From the NCBI GenBank assembly GCA_947685225.1, contig CANTUV010000051.1, positions 6,510,001-6,574,000 of the forward strand: a stretch of DNA of 64,000 bases. The letters are read 5' to 3'. The notes under the pieces are model-generated. The model ran no database searches. It was not told the origin of the DNA and saw nothing but the letters and a program-made list of their open reading frames with translations. Position 1 is the first letter of the stretch. The number at the start of each line of letters is the position of its first letter. The position numbers and the translations under genes were made by a program. Of this stretch, positions 25,291-35,637 are shown piece by piece. Source of the DNA: Garcia nutans (lineage: Eukaryota; Streptophyta; Magnoliopsida; Malpighiales; Euphorbiaceae).

Positions 25291-25880
25291 GGGGTCCATA
25301 AAAATGATTTATAGGGCTCAGTGGTCGTCAGGAACGAGAATTTTGAGCAAGGTGCAAAAGACCCGCGTTTTGGCATTTCTGGATTGCTTGCAACACTTCT
25401 GATTTTTCTCTGATTGTATTCTGACTTTTCTGTACCTGCACTTTTGTTTAGCACAAACAGTACATATGTATGCATGATGTCCCCTTTTATTTTCATAAAG
25501 GTATTTATTTGCTCCTTTACAACCATTGCATGCACAACTGGATCAAGAGTCTTCAAAAGGTGGAAAGAATCAATATGGGTAGATATGGGTTGTTTTCTCT
25601 CTTAGGGGGATATTGGTGGATTGAGATTTTTATTTATTTTCAATAAAGAACTTAGAAATAAATTCTAGGAATCTTTCCTTTACATGTACTTGAACTAGCT
25701 CTAGTAATGAACCAGAAGTAATACTAGGCTTCACTAAGCTTTGCTATCAGTAATTATTTCTAGTGAAGAACTCAGAAATAATCCTCTAGGAAGTCAAACC
25801 CCACTGGGGAAGGAACTTGAATTTTTCTGAAATTGCCCCCAAATTATTCCCAATAATGAATTAGAAAATCTTTTTTTTAG
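25291..25880. other. Spacer between the 3' LTR and the antisense gene of Tat element 2
   Basis: It holds repeated phrases such as AGTAAT(A/T)AT and GAA(C/G)TCAGAAATAA, and no convincing coding on either strand. The minus open frame 25101-25556 runs into the LTR and has no resemblance. It may be leader or intron for the antisense gene that starts at the 25879-25880 AG. Confidence 0.4.
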
Positions 25881-26721
25881 GACACTACGATTAGGATATC
25901 TATCGCCGAGAGTCCCATGATTAGGCAGATGGAAGAACTTAACTGCATTGGTGGTATGATTCTGGCTGAGACTATTCAGAGTCTTGACGGAGCTGCACTT
26001 GGATTTGAAGATTGGACTGTTACTCCGGTCATTCTTCAGGTAATTTTGCTATACCTTTTGCTTCTTCTCATTCTTTTTCTCTGTAAATAGAAAGGATCTA
26101 TTTTTTCAGGTTTGGCTGAGAGACCATCTCCGAGTGGTTGCCGCTCCCCATGCCTTGACTTATAACCCTTCTCAGTACCGCACTAGAAGAATCTAGGTTT
26201 CTTTTCCTTCTATGGCTAAGTGGACTATCTGGTTGTATGAGCTTGGATCAGAAGAATTGCTGTGGTACATCTCTTGGTATAGAATTTCTCGATTCATGGA
26301 GGCAAATGCAATGCATGACCATGTCTACCTCCTTGGTTTCACTCATAGTACATGGTATAGTGCTTCTCGCATCCTCGGACAGATGAGAATTGATCAGAGG
26401 GTTCCTCTTCCTGTTGGGCTTACCATTGCTTCCCCTATTACTCCCGGAGTTACTCGAGCTGTTCTACAAACTTGGGTTAGAAACCATCAGATGATCAGGC
26501 CTTTTGCAGAGCCTTCCCTTGTCCAGCCTACTCCAGAGTATAGAACTTGGTTTATAGCTGAAGTTTGGCCAATTGAAAAGCCAAGGAGGCATGCATTGCT
26601 GCAGGAGTTGGAGGGAGAGGATGTGGTTCCTCTTAACGAGGGGAAGATAGATGTTGCAGAAAGTTCCGGAACTAAGGAAGATACCGAAGACTCTGCCCCA
26701 CGTAGTAGACGTAGGATTTAG
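25881..26721 (+). CDS. Antisense accessory gene of Tat element 2, with probable intron
   Basis: Opposite in strand to gag-pol. Exon-like block 25881-26039 is open and in frame with an AG acceptor at 25879-25880. A GT donor at 26040 and an AG at 26108-26109 bound a 70-bp T-rich intron. Removing it joins ..WTVTPVILQ to VWLRDHLRVVAAPHALTYNP. One in-frame TAG at about 26194 interrupts just before the open 169-codon stretch 26212-26721 (MAKWTIWLYELGSEELLWYI). The protein is tryptophan-rich and globular, with an acidic then basic tail (SAPRSRRRI). It is related in style to Tat antisense ORFs and plant mobile-domain proteins, but I cannot name a family. Function unknown. Confidence 0.55.
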
Positions 26722-26825
26722 ATCCTAGGGTTGACTCTATTGTCTATTTTTTTGGATTGCTTTTACCTTTTTGGTTCATTTGACGTTTAGGACTTATGGT
26801 TTGACTCTTTTGATTGGTTTGATAT

Positions 26826-26912
26826 TTCATGGAATGAATGATTCTTTTTGGAATGAATGACTCTTTTTTGAAATGAATGACTCTTTTTGGAATGAATGAC
26901 TCTTTTTATTTG
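26826..26912. repeat. About 20-bp tandem repeats
   Basis: Four copies of (G)GAATGAATGA(C/T)TCTTTTT, slightly varied, just after the antisense gene. Downstream at 26955-27035 another pair of related phrases appears (TTGCCTAAGCC(G/A)(T/C)CCTTT and CTTCAACTTAGCG), a diverged duplication. Confidence 0.85.
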
Positions 26913-27226
26913 CTTTCCAAGCATTATCTACTTTATTTACATGCTCTAATTTTTGCCTAAGCCGTCCTTTCGGATTTTCAACTTAGCGAGCTCTTACCCA
27001 TTCTTGCCTAAGCCACCCTTTGCGGGTCTTCAACTTAGCGGGATTTTTTTTATGTTGGCAAAAGAAAAATGAATCAATGGTTTTTATTAAAATTTAGACC
27101 GTGCTCAAGGAGAGCTGCCTACATATCTCAAATTAGTTTGCGAGAATCAGGTCTAATGTAGTTCCTTACAATGCATGATTATACATAATATTTCTTTAAT
27201 TGATCCAGATTGCATGGGTTTGTGAA

Positions 27227-28654
27227 CTACAGACCATCCAAATCAGACAAGATGACGGCTCCGCCGGAAAGTATTTTCTTTACAATGTAGGGTCCAGCCC
27301 AATGAGGATGAAACTTCCCACGAGGATCTGTAACGGGTGTTCTGATCTCTTTCAGAACCAAACAACCTTCTTCCAACTTTCGATCTTTGACCTTTTTGTT
27401 GAAATGTCTGGCCATTCTCCTCTGATACCCTTGAATCTGATGGAGAGCTTGAAGTCTTTTTTCATCCAAACCCAACAACTGATGATGATAATTGCTAATC
27501 CATTCAGCTTCATTTATCTGACTTTCTTGAATTATCCTCGCCGATTGAACTTCCAGTTCAATGGGGAGTACTGCTTCCATTCCGTACACCAGTGAATATG
27601 GGGTTGCCCCAGTAGGAGTTCTAATTGATGTTCTATATCCCCACAAAGCCAGTGGTAACTTCTCATGCCAACACCTATGTTCCTTGATCATTTTTTGTAT
27701 GATCACCTTTATAGACTTATTTGCTGCTTCTACAGCTCCATTTGTTTGAGGTCTATAAGGAGAGGACTTATGATGCTGGACCTTCTTATCCGTCAAGAGT
27801 TTAGCAAATTCTGCTTGGAAATGAGTTCCATTATCAGTGATAATCTCAAATGGCGTTCCGTACCGACAAAGGATGTTGGTTCGGACAAACTGTGCTGTCT
27901 TTTTGGCGTCTAATTCTGCATAGGAAGCTGCTTCAGCCCACTTCGTGAAGTAATCCACTGCTACCAAGATAAACTGATGTCCATTCGAGGCTTGTGGATG
28001 TATTTTGCCAATTATATCTATTCCCCAAGTAGCGAAGGGCCATGGAGAAGTGATTGGATTTAGAGCAACGGGAGGTTGCTTCTGCAGCTTAGCAAATATC
28101 TGACACTGATAGCATTCTTGCACAAATGCCACACAGTCTGTATTCATGGTGGACCAATAATATCCTATATTGGCTATTTTTCGAGCCAAGGCGATCCTAT
28201 ACATATGCGGTCCTGATTTGCCACCATGCACCATTTCCATTATCCGCTTAGCCTCTGCTTCATTCACACACCTTAGGTGCATTTCATTCCAACTTCTTTT
28301 GTAGAGGATATCTCCATTAAGAATGTAACCTGTGGCTAGCTGCCTTATTGCTCTCTGATCAACCCTTGATGATCGCTCCGGATAACTTCCATCCTTGAGA
28401 TAACTCTTGATATCCCAGAACCATGGTTTACCATCGGCCAAATGCATTACGTGGGCAGGTTGCTTCTGAAGTTGAACTTTCAATGGACGAATGGCTTTCC
28501 CCTCCTTGATATTGATCATGGAAGCTAAAGTAGCCAGGGCATCAGCAAACTGATTCTTTGCTCTTGGGAGATATTCGAAGGACAGATCATCGAATTGTTG
28601 TGCCAAATGATCAAGGCGTTGTAGGTAAGGAACCAAACGCTCTTCTCTTATTTT
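27227..28654 (-). CDS. Integrase part of Tat element 2 pol
   Basis: Open for 469 codons, in the same frame as the RT part upstream and separated from it only by one TGA (28655-28657). The HHCC zinc domain (HGGKSGPHMYRIALARKI..CYQCQIFAKLQKQ) is followed by WGIDIIGKIHPQASNGHQFI, ITDNGTHFQAEF and NGAVEAANKSIKVIIQKM, which give the D,D-E catalytic triad. The C-terminus carries LRPP-like GPYIVKKILSGGAVIL. It integrates element DNA; in this copy it would need the upstream frame to be read through. Confidence 0.92.
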   Translation of the reverse strand, partial: KIREERLVPYLQRLDHLAQQFDDLSFEYLPRAKNQFADALATLASMINIKEGKAIRPLKVQLQKQPAHVMHLADGKPWFWDIKSYLKDGSYPERSSRVDQRAIRQLATGYILNGDILYKRSWNEMHLRCVNEAEAKRIMEMVHGGKSGPHMYRIALARKIANIGYYWSTMNTDCVAFVQECYQCQIFAKLQKQPPVALNPITSPWPFATWGIDIIGKIHPQASNGHQFILVAVDYFTKWAEAASYAELDAKKTAQFVRTNILCRYGTPFEIITDNGTHFQAEFAKLLTDKKVQHHKSSPYRPQTNGAVEAANKSIKVIIQKMIKEHRCWHEKLPLALWGYRTSIRTPTGATPYSLVYGMEAVLPIELEVQSARIIQESQINEAEWISNYHHQLLGLDEKRLQALHQIQGYQRRMARHFNKKVKDRKLEEGCLVLKEIRTPVTDPRGKFHPHWAGPYIVKKILSGGAVILSDLDGL

Positions 28655-30412
28655 TCATTTCCTTAAAGCTTGTGATACTATTAAAATAGAATCACCATAG
28701 ACCTTTAGGTTCTTAATCCCCAATTCCAGAGTGGCTTCGAGCCCATTGATGCAAGCTTCATATTCCGCTTCATTGTTAGTGCAGCTAAAGTCAAGTTTAA
28801 CTGCAAAGGGAATGTATTCTTCACAAGGAGTTTTGAATACAATCCCAATTCCATTTCCATGATAATTGGATGCCCCATCAAAATACATCTCCCAAACACT
28901 TCTTTCCACATTCAAGAGGTCTTCGTCAGGAAAATTCATTTCTCGCATCTTGTCTTTTATGGGTAATTCTGCTAACTGGTCAGCTATTGCCCCACCTTTC
29001 ACAGGTTTCCTCTGAATGAATTTTAAGTCAAAAGCTGCCAATGTTGACACCCACTTTGCCATTTTGCTGTCCAAAACAGGCCTCTCCATAAGGAATTTCA
29101 AGGGACTCTGTTCTGCGATGACACAAGTAGTGTAAGAAGACAAGTAGTGTTGTAACTTCGTGCAGGTCCAATATAACGCTAAACACAACTTCTCAATCTT
29201 GTTATACTTTAACTCATAGTCCAACATCCTTTTGCTGAGGTAGTAAATTGCATTTTCTACCTTTGTACCTTCGGCCTCTTGAGCTAGCATTGCACCCATG
29301 GCTTCATCTGTTACAGACAAATACAAGAGCAGAGGTTTTCCCATTCTAGGAGGTTGCAGAATTGGCGAACTTAACAAGTATTCTTTGATCTTGTCGAAGG
29401 CCTTCTGGCAGTCTTCATTCCATTCTTGTGAAGCACCTTTCCTTAGTAGCTTAAAGATAGGACCACAAGTCTCTGCCAACTGCGATATGAATCGATTGAT
29501 ATATTGTAATCTACCTAGCAGGCCTCGAATCTCCTTTTCTGTTCTTGGTGGGGGCATTTTCAGAATAGCCTTTGACTTTACTGGATCAACTTCTATTCCT
29601 TTCTTGCTGACCAAATATCCCAAAAATAAGCCTAATGTTACTCCAAATAGGCACTTTGCAGGATTAAGCTTCAAATTGTACTTGCGAAGTCTAAGGAAGA
29701 ACTTCTCAAGTGCTTCAACGTGCTCTTCTGGAGATTTTGACTTGACAATCATATCGTCAACATACACTTCTACTTCTTTGTGAATCATGTCATGAAAGAC
29801 TGTTGTCGCCATCCTTTGGTAGGTAGCCCCTGCATTTATCAATCCAAAAGGCATAACCCTGTAGCAGAAAGTGCCCCATTCTGTAATGAAAGCTGTCTTT
29901 TCTTTGTCCGGTGGATGCACCATGATCTGATTGTACCTAACCGCAAGGTCAGTCATGGAAACCATCATATGTCCAGCCATCCTGTCTATTAGCAAATCGA
30001 TATGTGGTAGCGGGAAATCGTCCTTGGGACAAGCCTTATTCAAATCTCTATAGTCAACACACATCCTGACCTTTCCATCTTTCTTCGGGACTGGCACAAT
30101 GTTTGCTAACCAGGAAGGGTAGACAATCGGTTCTATGAACTTATTATCCAGTTGCTTGGCAATCTCATCTTTAATTTTCAAAGACCATTCTGGCTTCATT
30201 CTTCTCAACTTCTGCTTAACCGGCTTTGCATCGGGGTATAACGGAATCTTATGAACTGATATTGCTGGGTCTATTCCCGTGACATCACTTGTCTTCCCCA
30301 TGAAGCAATCGACATATCTTCTGATGCACTCAACAACTTGTTCCTTATTCACACAATCATATGCAATGTATGTATATTCATTTTCTTCGCCAATTATTAT
30401 CTTTTCATTCAT
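28655..30412 (-). CDS. RT, RNase H and second RNase H of Tat element 2 pol
   Basis: 585 open codons. RT is at about residues 90-260 (MCVDYRDLNKACPKDDFPLP, FCYRVMPFGLINAGATYQRM, VEVYVDDMIVKSK with the YVDD site). RNase H is at about 350-470 (LLLYLSVTDEAMGAML, IYYLSKRMLDYELKYNKIEK). The added archaeal-type RNase H is at 515-585 (YFDGASNYHGNGIGIVF, NNEAEYEACINGLEATLELG). It ends at TGA 28655-28657, where the frame continues open into integrase, so one nonsense change is the likely cause. Confidence 0.93.
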   Translation of the reverse strand: MNEKIIIGEENEYTYIAYDCVNKEQVVECIRRYVDCFMGKTSDVTGIDPAISVHKIPLYPDAKPVKQKLRRMKPEWSLKIKDEIAKQLDNKFIEPIVYPSWLANIVPVPKKDGKVRMCVDYRDLNKACPKDDFPLPHIDLLIDRMAGHMMVSMTDLAVRYNQIMVHPPDKEKTAFITEWGTFCYRVMPFGLINAGATYQRMATTVFHDMIHKEVEVYVDDMIVKSKSPEEHVEALEKFFLRLRKYNLKLNPAKCLFGVTLGLFLGYLVSKKGIEVDPVKSKAILKMPPPRTEKEIRGLLGRLQYINRFISQLAETCGPIFKLLRKGASQEWNEDCQKAFDKIKEYLLSSPILQPPRMGKPLLLYLSVTDEAMGAMLAQEAEGTKVENAIYYLSKRMLDYELKYNKIEKLCLALYWTCTKLQHYLSSYTTCVIAEQSPLKFLMERPVLDSKMAKWVSTLAAFDLKFIQRKPVKGGAIADQLAELPIKDKMREMNFPDEDLLNVERSVWEMYFDGASNYHGNGIGIVFKTPCEEYIPFAVKLDFSCTNNEAEYEACINGLEATLELGIKNLKVYGDSILIVSQALRK

Positions 30413-30451
30413 TTCTTTTATTTCATTTATTTTATTTTTGCTAGATAATAC

Positions 30452-31828
30452 TTAGAAAGCAAAAGACACAGGATAACCAAGAACTTGAACAGTTTCATTA
30501 ATAATGGCGGACTCATCCTCCAGAGTTACATTATATTCGACATCAGGGTTTTCTATTCCTGAAGCTAAGGAAGACTCAGAACTAAACTCTGACTCGGTGT
30601 TTGACTCAAGATTTGACTCAGTACAAGATTCAGGCTCAGGGTGTGACACAGGACTAGGTTTGACTATAGCCATTTGTCCCTCCTCGGCATACCAGTTCAT
30701 CAGTGGTCCATCTGTTGTCTTGATCAGCTTCGTGAAGTCCCTTTTGTCTTCAAAATTGGTTATCATAGCAACCTCATCAAAGAGACTAGGCCGCATGAAA
30801 TCTTCCACTTGTGGGTCAGTTATAGGTTCTGGCTCTTCCTCCTTGATGACTAAAACATCAGCGAACATCTCAAAACCCAGTAGCTTCTTTCCGGTCATAG
30901 GAGAATAGAATGGCTCCTGAAAACCACAGTAAGGAACTGCTTTTCCAGGTTTGCAAAAGTGACCGTTCAGAGTTCTAAAGTAAGGGCGCATTTTGAGGCT
31001 TTTTGCCCCCCAAGTCTTCTTTTTCTTCTTCCCATGCTCAAACTCTTCTATCTCCTCGTCTGTGGGTTTGTACCCCAAGCCAAAAGTTCCCTTATTCTCA
31101 GGCTCTTCCCATGGCCGCACTATGGATGATTTTCTCCCAGACCTTATCATTTCCATCCCGAGTAGCAGACCTACCCTTAGCATCATTCCTACCAGGCAAT
31201 TGACTTGGACCTCCCCAAAGTCATATAGGATAAATGGCCCTTTGGGCCTTTCTCCTTCAATGCATTGAACAGTGTCATAATGGAACCCGGTCAAGGCCAT
31301 AGCAGTTTCACCAGGAACAACCTCAAAGAGAGACTGATCCGTGGTTTTCTTGTTGATTTCACATGTGTCTCCTTTAATAGTGATGATTTTTCCTTCAAAA
31401 GGGAACTTAAGTTTTTGATGTAATGAAGAAGGTACAGCATTATTCTGATGAATCCATGGCCTTCCAAGGAGGAGATTAAAGCTCACGGGTACATCAATGA
31501 CCTGGAACGGCACTCCCATTTTTACCGGTCCAATAGCAACTTCCAGAGTAGCAACACCCAAAATTTCTCTTCGAGTGTTATCATATGCTCTAACAATTTG
31601 ATCAGAAGGTGTAAGATCCGTAGCCTCCAATCCCAGACAGCTTGCTACTTTCAAGGGACATACATTTAAGGCTGACCCATTATCAATGAGAACCATGGGC
31701 ACAGTCTTTTCCCTAGTTTGTATGGTGATGTATAGAGCATCATTGTGTTCCTTACCGTCTTCTGGTAAATCTACATCAGAAAACCTGATACTCAATGCCT
31801 TGGTTGATTGGGTCAAAGTGGCCACCAA
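30452..31828 (-). CDS. Protease region of Tat element 2
   Basis: 458 open codons. The retropepsin motif VPMVLIDNGSALNVCPL is near residue 40, followed by LLLGRPWIH. The downstream part is long and poorly conserved, with a Ser/Glu-rich tail. It ends in TAA at 30452-30454, in the same frame as the RT block, so PR and RT are separated only by this stop and 13 codons before the RT block's first Met. Tat and Ogre relatives can have an intron or stop here; which applies cannot be told from sequence alone. Confidence 0.88.
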   Translation of the reverse strand: MVATLTQSTKALSIRFSDVDLPEDGKEHNDALYITIQTREKTVPMVLIDNGSALNVCPLKVASCLGLEATDLTPSDQIVRAYDNTRREILGVATLEVAIGPVKMGVPFQVIDVPVSFNLLLGRPWIHQNNAVPSSLHQKLKFPFEGKIITIKGDTCEINKKTTDQSLFEVVPGETAMALTGFHYDTVQCIEGERPKGPFILYDFGEVQVNCLVGMMLRVGLLLGMEMIRSGRKSSIVRPWEEPENKGTFGLGYKPTDEEIEEFEHGKKKKKTWGAKSLKMRPYFRTLNGHFCKPGKAVPYCGFQEPFYSPMTGKKLLGFEMFADVLVIKEEEPEPITDPQVEDFMRPSLFDEVAMITNFEDKRDFTKLIKTTDGPLMNWYAEEGQMAIVKPSPVSHPEPESCTESNLESNTESEFSSESSLASGIENPDVEYNVTLEDESAIINETVQVLGYPVSFAF

Positions 31829-32415
31829 GCTTCTGGGCTTGTGTCTACTAATGTATCAAGTTGACTCAAAGCTTTACTGAGAGCCTGACGGTGTGGGAAT
31901 GAGGAAGCAAGGAGCTCCCAAATTGACACCTTAGCTTGAGTTTGTTTAAGCTGAGAGAGGACAGAGTCTTCTTTTGGTTCTGGCGTCTTCTTATAGGGGT
32001 GATTTGAGGTTTTAGGGGCTTTTCCCAAGTCGAGTGGCTGATATTGCCTTCTGCTTCTTGTTAAGGCGTCGACCTCTTCAACGAGGTCATTCAAATCCAA
32101 CACACATACTTCATTCATCTCTAAGAGAAAATTGAAAGGATCAAACTACTCTTCTTCCACAGTGATGCCATGGATGGAATGATTAGGCAAAGGGTTAGTA
32201 TTAATGTTTGGTTGACTCCTGAGAGGAATGATGTCACCACTATCCACCAGATCTTGGATGCAATTTTTCAGAGTCCAACAAGCATCTGTTCTATGCCCAT
32301 TTCCTTGGTGGTATTCACAGTACTCATTGGCCCTATAATTGGAGGGTAATGGGTTTGGAGGAGGCCTTGGGTCCAAAGGCTTCAAGTATTTTCCTTCCAC
32401 GGCCTTTTTAAACAC
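31813..32415 (-). pseudogene. Gag C-terminal part of Tat element 2
   Basis: Two open blocks in one frame (32415-32146 and 32118-31813) are split by one stop at 32146-32148. The first has YCEYHQGNGHRTDACWTLKN, the Cys/His motif that ends Tat Gag proteins, with no CCHC knuckle. A frameshift near 31830 leads into the protease frame and another near 32460 separates it from the Gag core. Confidence 0.8.
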
Positions 32416-32549
32416 CAGATGAGGGGCATCCCAAGGTCGGTATATTGCCTTCTTGGCTGATTTCTCTGCCCAAGATTGCCCACACGTAAAGGATTCACAG
32501 GAGCAATATTGGCCACTTCATTGACCTTGCTTGAGGAAGCAGCTTGGCC

Positions 32550-33578
32550 CTATTTCTTATACTTTGAAGTAGCTCCCTCATCTACTATCTTACCCAATTG
32601 TATCAAATCTTCTACCTTAGTTGCAGTCGCAATGAGCGATTTGAAAGTAGGTAGGTATTGGGTTTGCAGTTGAGCTTGATATGTAGGCCTTAAATTCTTG
32701 ATTATAATATCAATCTGCTCCTGTTCTGAAGGGCGATTGATCATTTGGGCAGCCTTCGCCCTCCACCTCGTAAGGAACGAGGAGAAGGGTTCATTGTTGT
32801 TTTGCTTGGTAGTCTCAAGCTCCCTTCTAGTGACATCTACCTCAATATTGTAGTGGTATTGAGTGTTAAATGCATTGCAGATGTCTTCCCAGGTCTTAAT
32901 CTTGGCACGATCAAGGCTTACAAACCATTTAAGGGCAGCACCAGTCAAGGATTGTTGGAAGAGTTGAGCAAAGAGCTCGTCATTTAAACCCCAAGGGGTT
33001 AAGGCCCCCACATACATCTTCAGGTGGGTTTTAGGGCAAGTAGTCCCATCAAATCTGTCCATCCCAGGCATCTTGAATTTTGGAGGCAACCTAGCTTGGG
33101 GAAACAAGGATAAGGAATCCATATCTACCACCTCTTTATGAGTTTTCATGGCAGTGATTGACCTTTCAAGCAATTCAAGTTTCTTTTTTAATTCATCAGT
33201 TTCAGTAGCATTCTTAAAGGGTGGATCCTCCAAATTGATGACAGGGGTATTATTTTGAGCAGTCATGGGGGTACTAGCTTGTCCCACAATAGGTTCCTTC
33301 CCTAGATTTCCAGGAGTAGTGGCTGTCTTTGGTGCCCCTCCCAATTCGGCCAAGATGGCTACCCTTTGGGCGGTCAAGGCTTCATCAATTCTTTCTTGCA
33401 TCCTAACTTCAATCTCCTTAACCTGTCCATCTAGCAAGGCCTTAATCTGTTCAATAGTAGCCATTTCAGTAATTGGAGTAGTTGGTGAAATTGGGGTAGT
33501 AGGACTTGTGGGTGATTGCACAGTTGGAGTTGGTGTAGCTTGTGTAGGTGAAGGCACACGGATAGTGGGTACCTGCAA
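32550..33578 (-). CDS. Gag core of Tat element 2
   Basis: 342 open codons from ATG 33578. A Thr/Pro-rich N-terminus (VPSPTQATPTPTVQSPTSP) is followed by a predicted coiled segment and the Retrotrans_gag domain (MDRFDGTTCPKTHLKMYVG, AALKWFVSLDRAKIKTWEDI, TRRELETTKQNNNEPFSSF). It packages element RNA in virus-like particles. It ends at TAG 32550-32552, after which the same frame stays Gag-like, so a nonsense change is likely. Confidence 0.9.
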   Translation of the reverse strand: MQVPTIRVPSPTQATPTPTVQSPTSPTTPISPTTPITEMATIEQIKALLDGQVKEIEVRMQERIDEALTAQRVAILAELGGAPKTATTPGNLGKEPIVGQASTPMTAQNNTPVINLEDPPFKNATETDELKKKLELLERSITAMKTHKEVVDMDSLSLFPQARLPPKFKMPGMDRFDGTTCPKTHLKMYVGALTPWGLNDELFAQLFQQSLTGAALKWFVSLDRAKIKTWEDICNAFNTQYHYNIEVDVTRRELETTKQNNNEPFSSFLTRWRAKAAQMINRPSEQEQIDIIIKNLRPTYQAQLQTQYLPTFKSLIATATKVEDLIQLGKIVDEGATSKYKK

Positions 33579-34298
33579 AGGTTAAGGGTAAAGGATCAGG
33601 GTAGTGTGTAGGGTAGGAAGACTCTTGGTCCACTTGCATATATCAAAAGGTTTTCCCCAAAACAATGTTGTTATGTTGCATGAATGCACCTCATCACATC
33701 ATAATTCATTTTAATGGAATGTGGCACTATTATTGGGTACATACAACCTAAGGGAGGGTTCTATTGTTACATGAAAAGTAGAGAATATGCTTCTAATAGG
33801 GACCCTTAAGTCTTGAGTAAGATATACCTAACCACATGTGAAACAAAGAGTTTCGCATGGGTCCAACAGTACGTTTACTCATGGGCCACTCCAAAAGGAT
33901 TGGAATGGTTTGCGACAACAGGGAGGACGCTTTGGCTGTTCGCCGGCATAATCAAGGAGACCTGCCGGTCAGCGCTATTTGCTATCCAGACTCAGAATTT
34001 TGAACAGAGAGAGAAGAAATTCATTTGAAAATAATTTTTTTATGTAATGGAGGAAAATGATTCCCCCATATAATGCAAGAGAAAAAGATTCTCTAAATGA
34101 CAAAACAACTGCACAATTAATCAAACAAGGGGTCCATCAAAGGAAAAAGATTCCCTTTGTCAATTTTATTCCAATATCCTTAAGGAAATGATATATATTG
34201 CTAAGGTACCCTGCAAAATAAATAAAAGTACCCTGAAGAAGGGCAAATTAGTCAAATAAACAATAGTAGTCTACTAGGATCCCATAAATCATTTTTAT
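33579..34298 (-). other. Leader of Tat element 2 between primer site and gag
   Basis: About 720 bases of 5' untranslated sequence on the element's strand. No extra ORF like the ORF1 of Ogre elements is seen. The plus-strand open frame 33813-34028 has no resemblance. Confidence 0.6.
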
Positions 34299-34318
34299 GG
34301 TCCCCAGTGAAATCGCCA
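34299..34318 (-). promoter_or_regulatory. Primer-binding site, tRNA-Arg type, Tat element 2
   Basis: On the minus strand TGGCGATTTCACTGGGGACC begins 3 bases after the LTR. It matches the complement of the plant tRNA-Arg 3' end (TGGCGACTCCACTGGGGA) with two mismatches. It differs in type from Tat element 1. Confidence 0.8.
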
Positions 34319-34321
34319 AAT

Positions 34322-35637
34322 TGTGAACCTCAATTTCCACCCGAAAAAGATTCGGAGGAACATTCACTTGTTGTTAGGAGTCACCACTCAGTTTTTTCTA
34401 TCCAAAGGGAAAAACTAAGAAAACCCTTGTTTGACTCCAATAATGCATCCAATGTAAAAGTTTCTAATCTACGAACCCAAGGAGGATTCGGGAACTATGT
34501 CATGTATTTGATTAATTTGCCAAAAAGAAACAAACCTAAAAAGGACGAAGAAAAGAAGACAAACAGATTGTTAGTAAATTGTGGGCTTGCTATTTGAGGT
34601 GAATCCCAAATGTGCCTACATACTCTCGTTTTTTATGAGAGATCAAAGCCCATGTAGTTCGGAAAAGCCTATTTAAAGGCAATTATGAATTTATGCATAT
34701 GTGTGTGTATGCTTCGTGCATTGTCGGGCTTTTTGCCAAAATTGTGATATTTTGAGCACTTAGTGCTAAATTTGATGAAATTTGGGTACTTGGTGCCAAA
34801 AGAAAATGCAATTTAGGCTTCATGCCAAAAAGTTGATTTTAATTGAGATCGGCTTAATACCAAAGATTGATTTTAATTTGGATAGGCTTCATGCCAAAAG
34901 AAATTAGGTCTTTGACCCAAAAAGAAATTAAGAAGGAGATGTAATGCTTATGATATGCCTGAATTGACAAAGGATAAATTAGGATATTACCTTGTTTAGG
35001 ATTCTCCCACTTCGTAGTTCCAGATCTCGTTTTCTCAGACCTTGGATTATAATTCTTGATTACTGTTTCTTATTTTGATTTCAATTGATTCCTGCAGCAC
35101 AAGGTTAGATTTATGCAAAGAAAAGTCCAAGAGAAGTCCTTAAGCGTATGAAAAATAGAGAGTTCGTCCGCCCGAAGCCCACCCGAAAAGACCGAACCGA
35201 AAAATCCGAACCCTTGTTCTGAAAATTCAGAGGCCTTTTATAGACAAAATGGATAAAATTCGGACCTTGACGGCGGTCGGACCGCCGTGAATGTGACTAG
35301 CCAGAAAAAAGGGAAAAGAAAAAAAACTGCGGCGTGGATGTGACTAGCCGAAAAAAAGGGGAAAAAAAACGGTGGCAGTTGGACCGCCGTGCGCGGCGGT
35401 TCAGCCGCCAAAATAGCACATCAGCTCGCACGATTTTCGCTCAAACTGATTTTCCGGGAGCTACAGACCTCCAAAAAATATTCCGGGACCATATCCGTGA
35501 TTCACGTGTCGTCCCGGACATTTCAAATACCATATTGATATATTTTCGGTGAACTTTATCGTGGACCTCCGGTCCGGCTCGGTCGCCTGCAGTATGAGAA
35601 AATCGACTTTCCGAGCCTCAAAATTCGAGTATTCACA
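34322..35637 (-). repeat. 5' LTR of Tat element 2
   Basis: 1316 bp, the partner of 23983-25277. It is longer mainly because of an internal duplication around 35290-35375, where GTGACTAGCC(A/G) followed by an A-rich stretch occurs twice. The TATA box CTATAAAAGG is at 35234-35243. Confidence 0.96.

Larger units (their letters stand above)
23983..35637 (-). mobile_element. Ty3/Gypsy Tat-lineage LTR retrotransposon (element 2)
   Basis: A complete 11,655-bp element on the minus strand: 5' LTR 34322-35637, tRNA-Arg-type primer site, gag, protease, RT, RNase H, second RNase H, integrase, antisense gene, polypurine tract, 3' LTR 23983-25277. A perfect TACTT target duplication flanks it (23978-23982 and 35638-35642). 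LTRs differ by about 3-4% in their first 400 bases. Coding is largely open but broken by at least six stops or frameshifts, so it looks non-autonomous. Confidence 0.97.

Noticed and set aside
25101..25556. Minus-strand 151-codon frame over the 3' LTR edge of Tat element 2
   Set aside because: It crosses the polypurine tract and LTR boundary, and the other LTR does not keep the frame.
29298..31268. Several plus-strand open frames of 60-160 codons across Tat element 2
   Set aside because: They lie antisense to well-conserved RT and protease coding and show no protein resemblance, so they are shadows.
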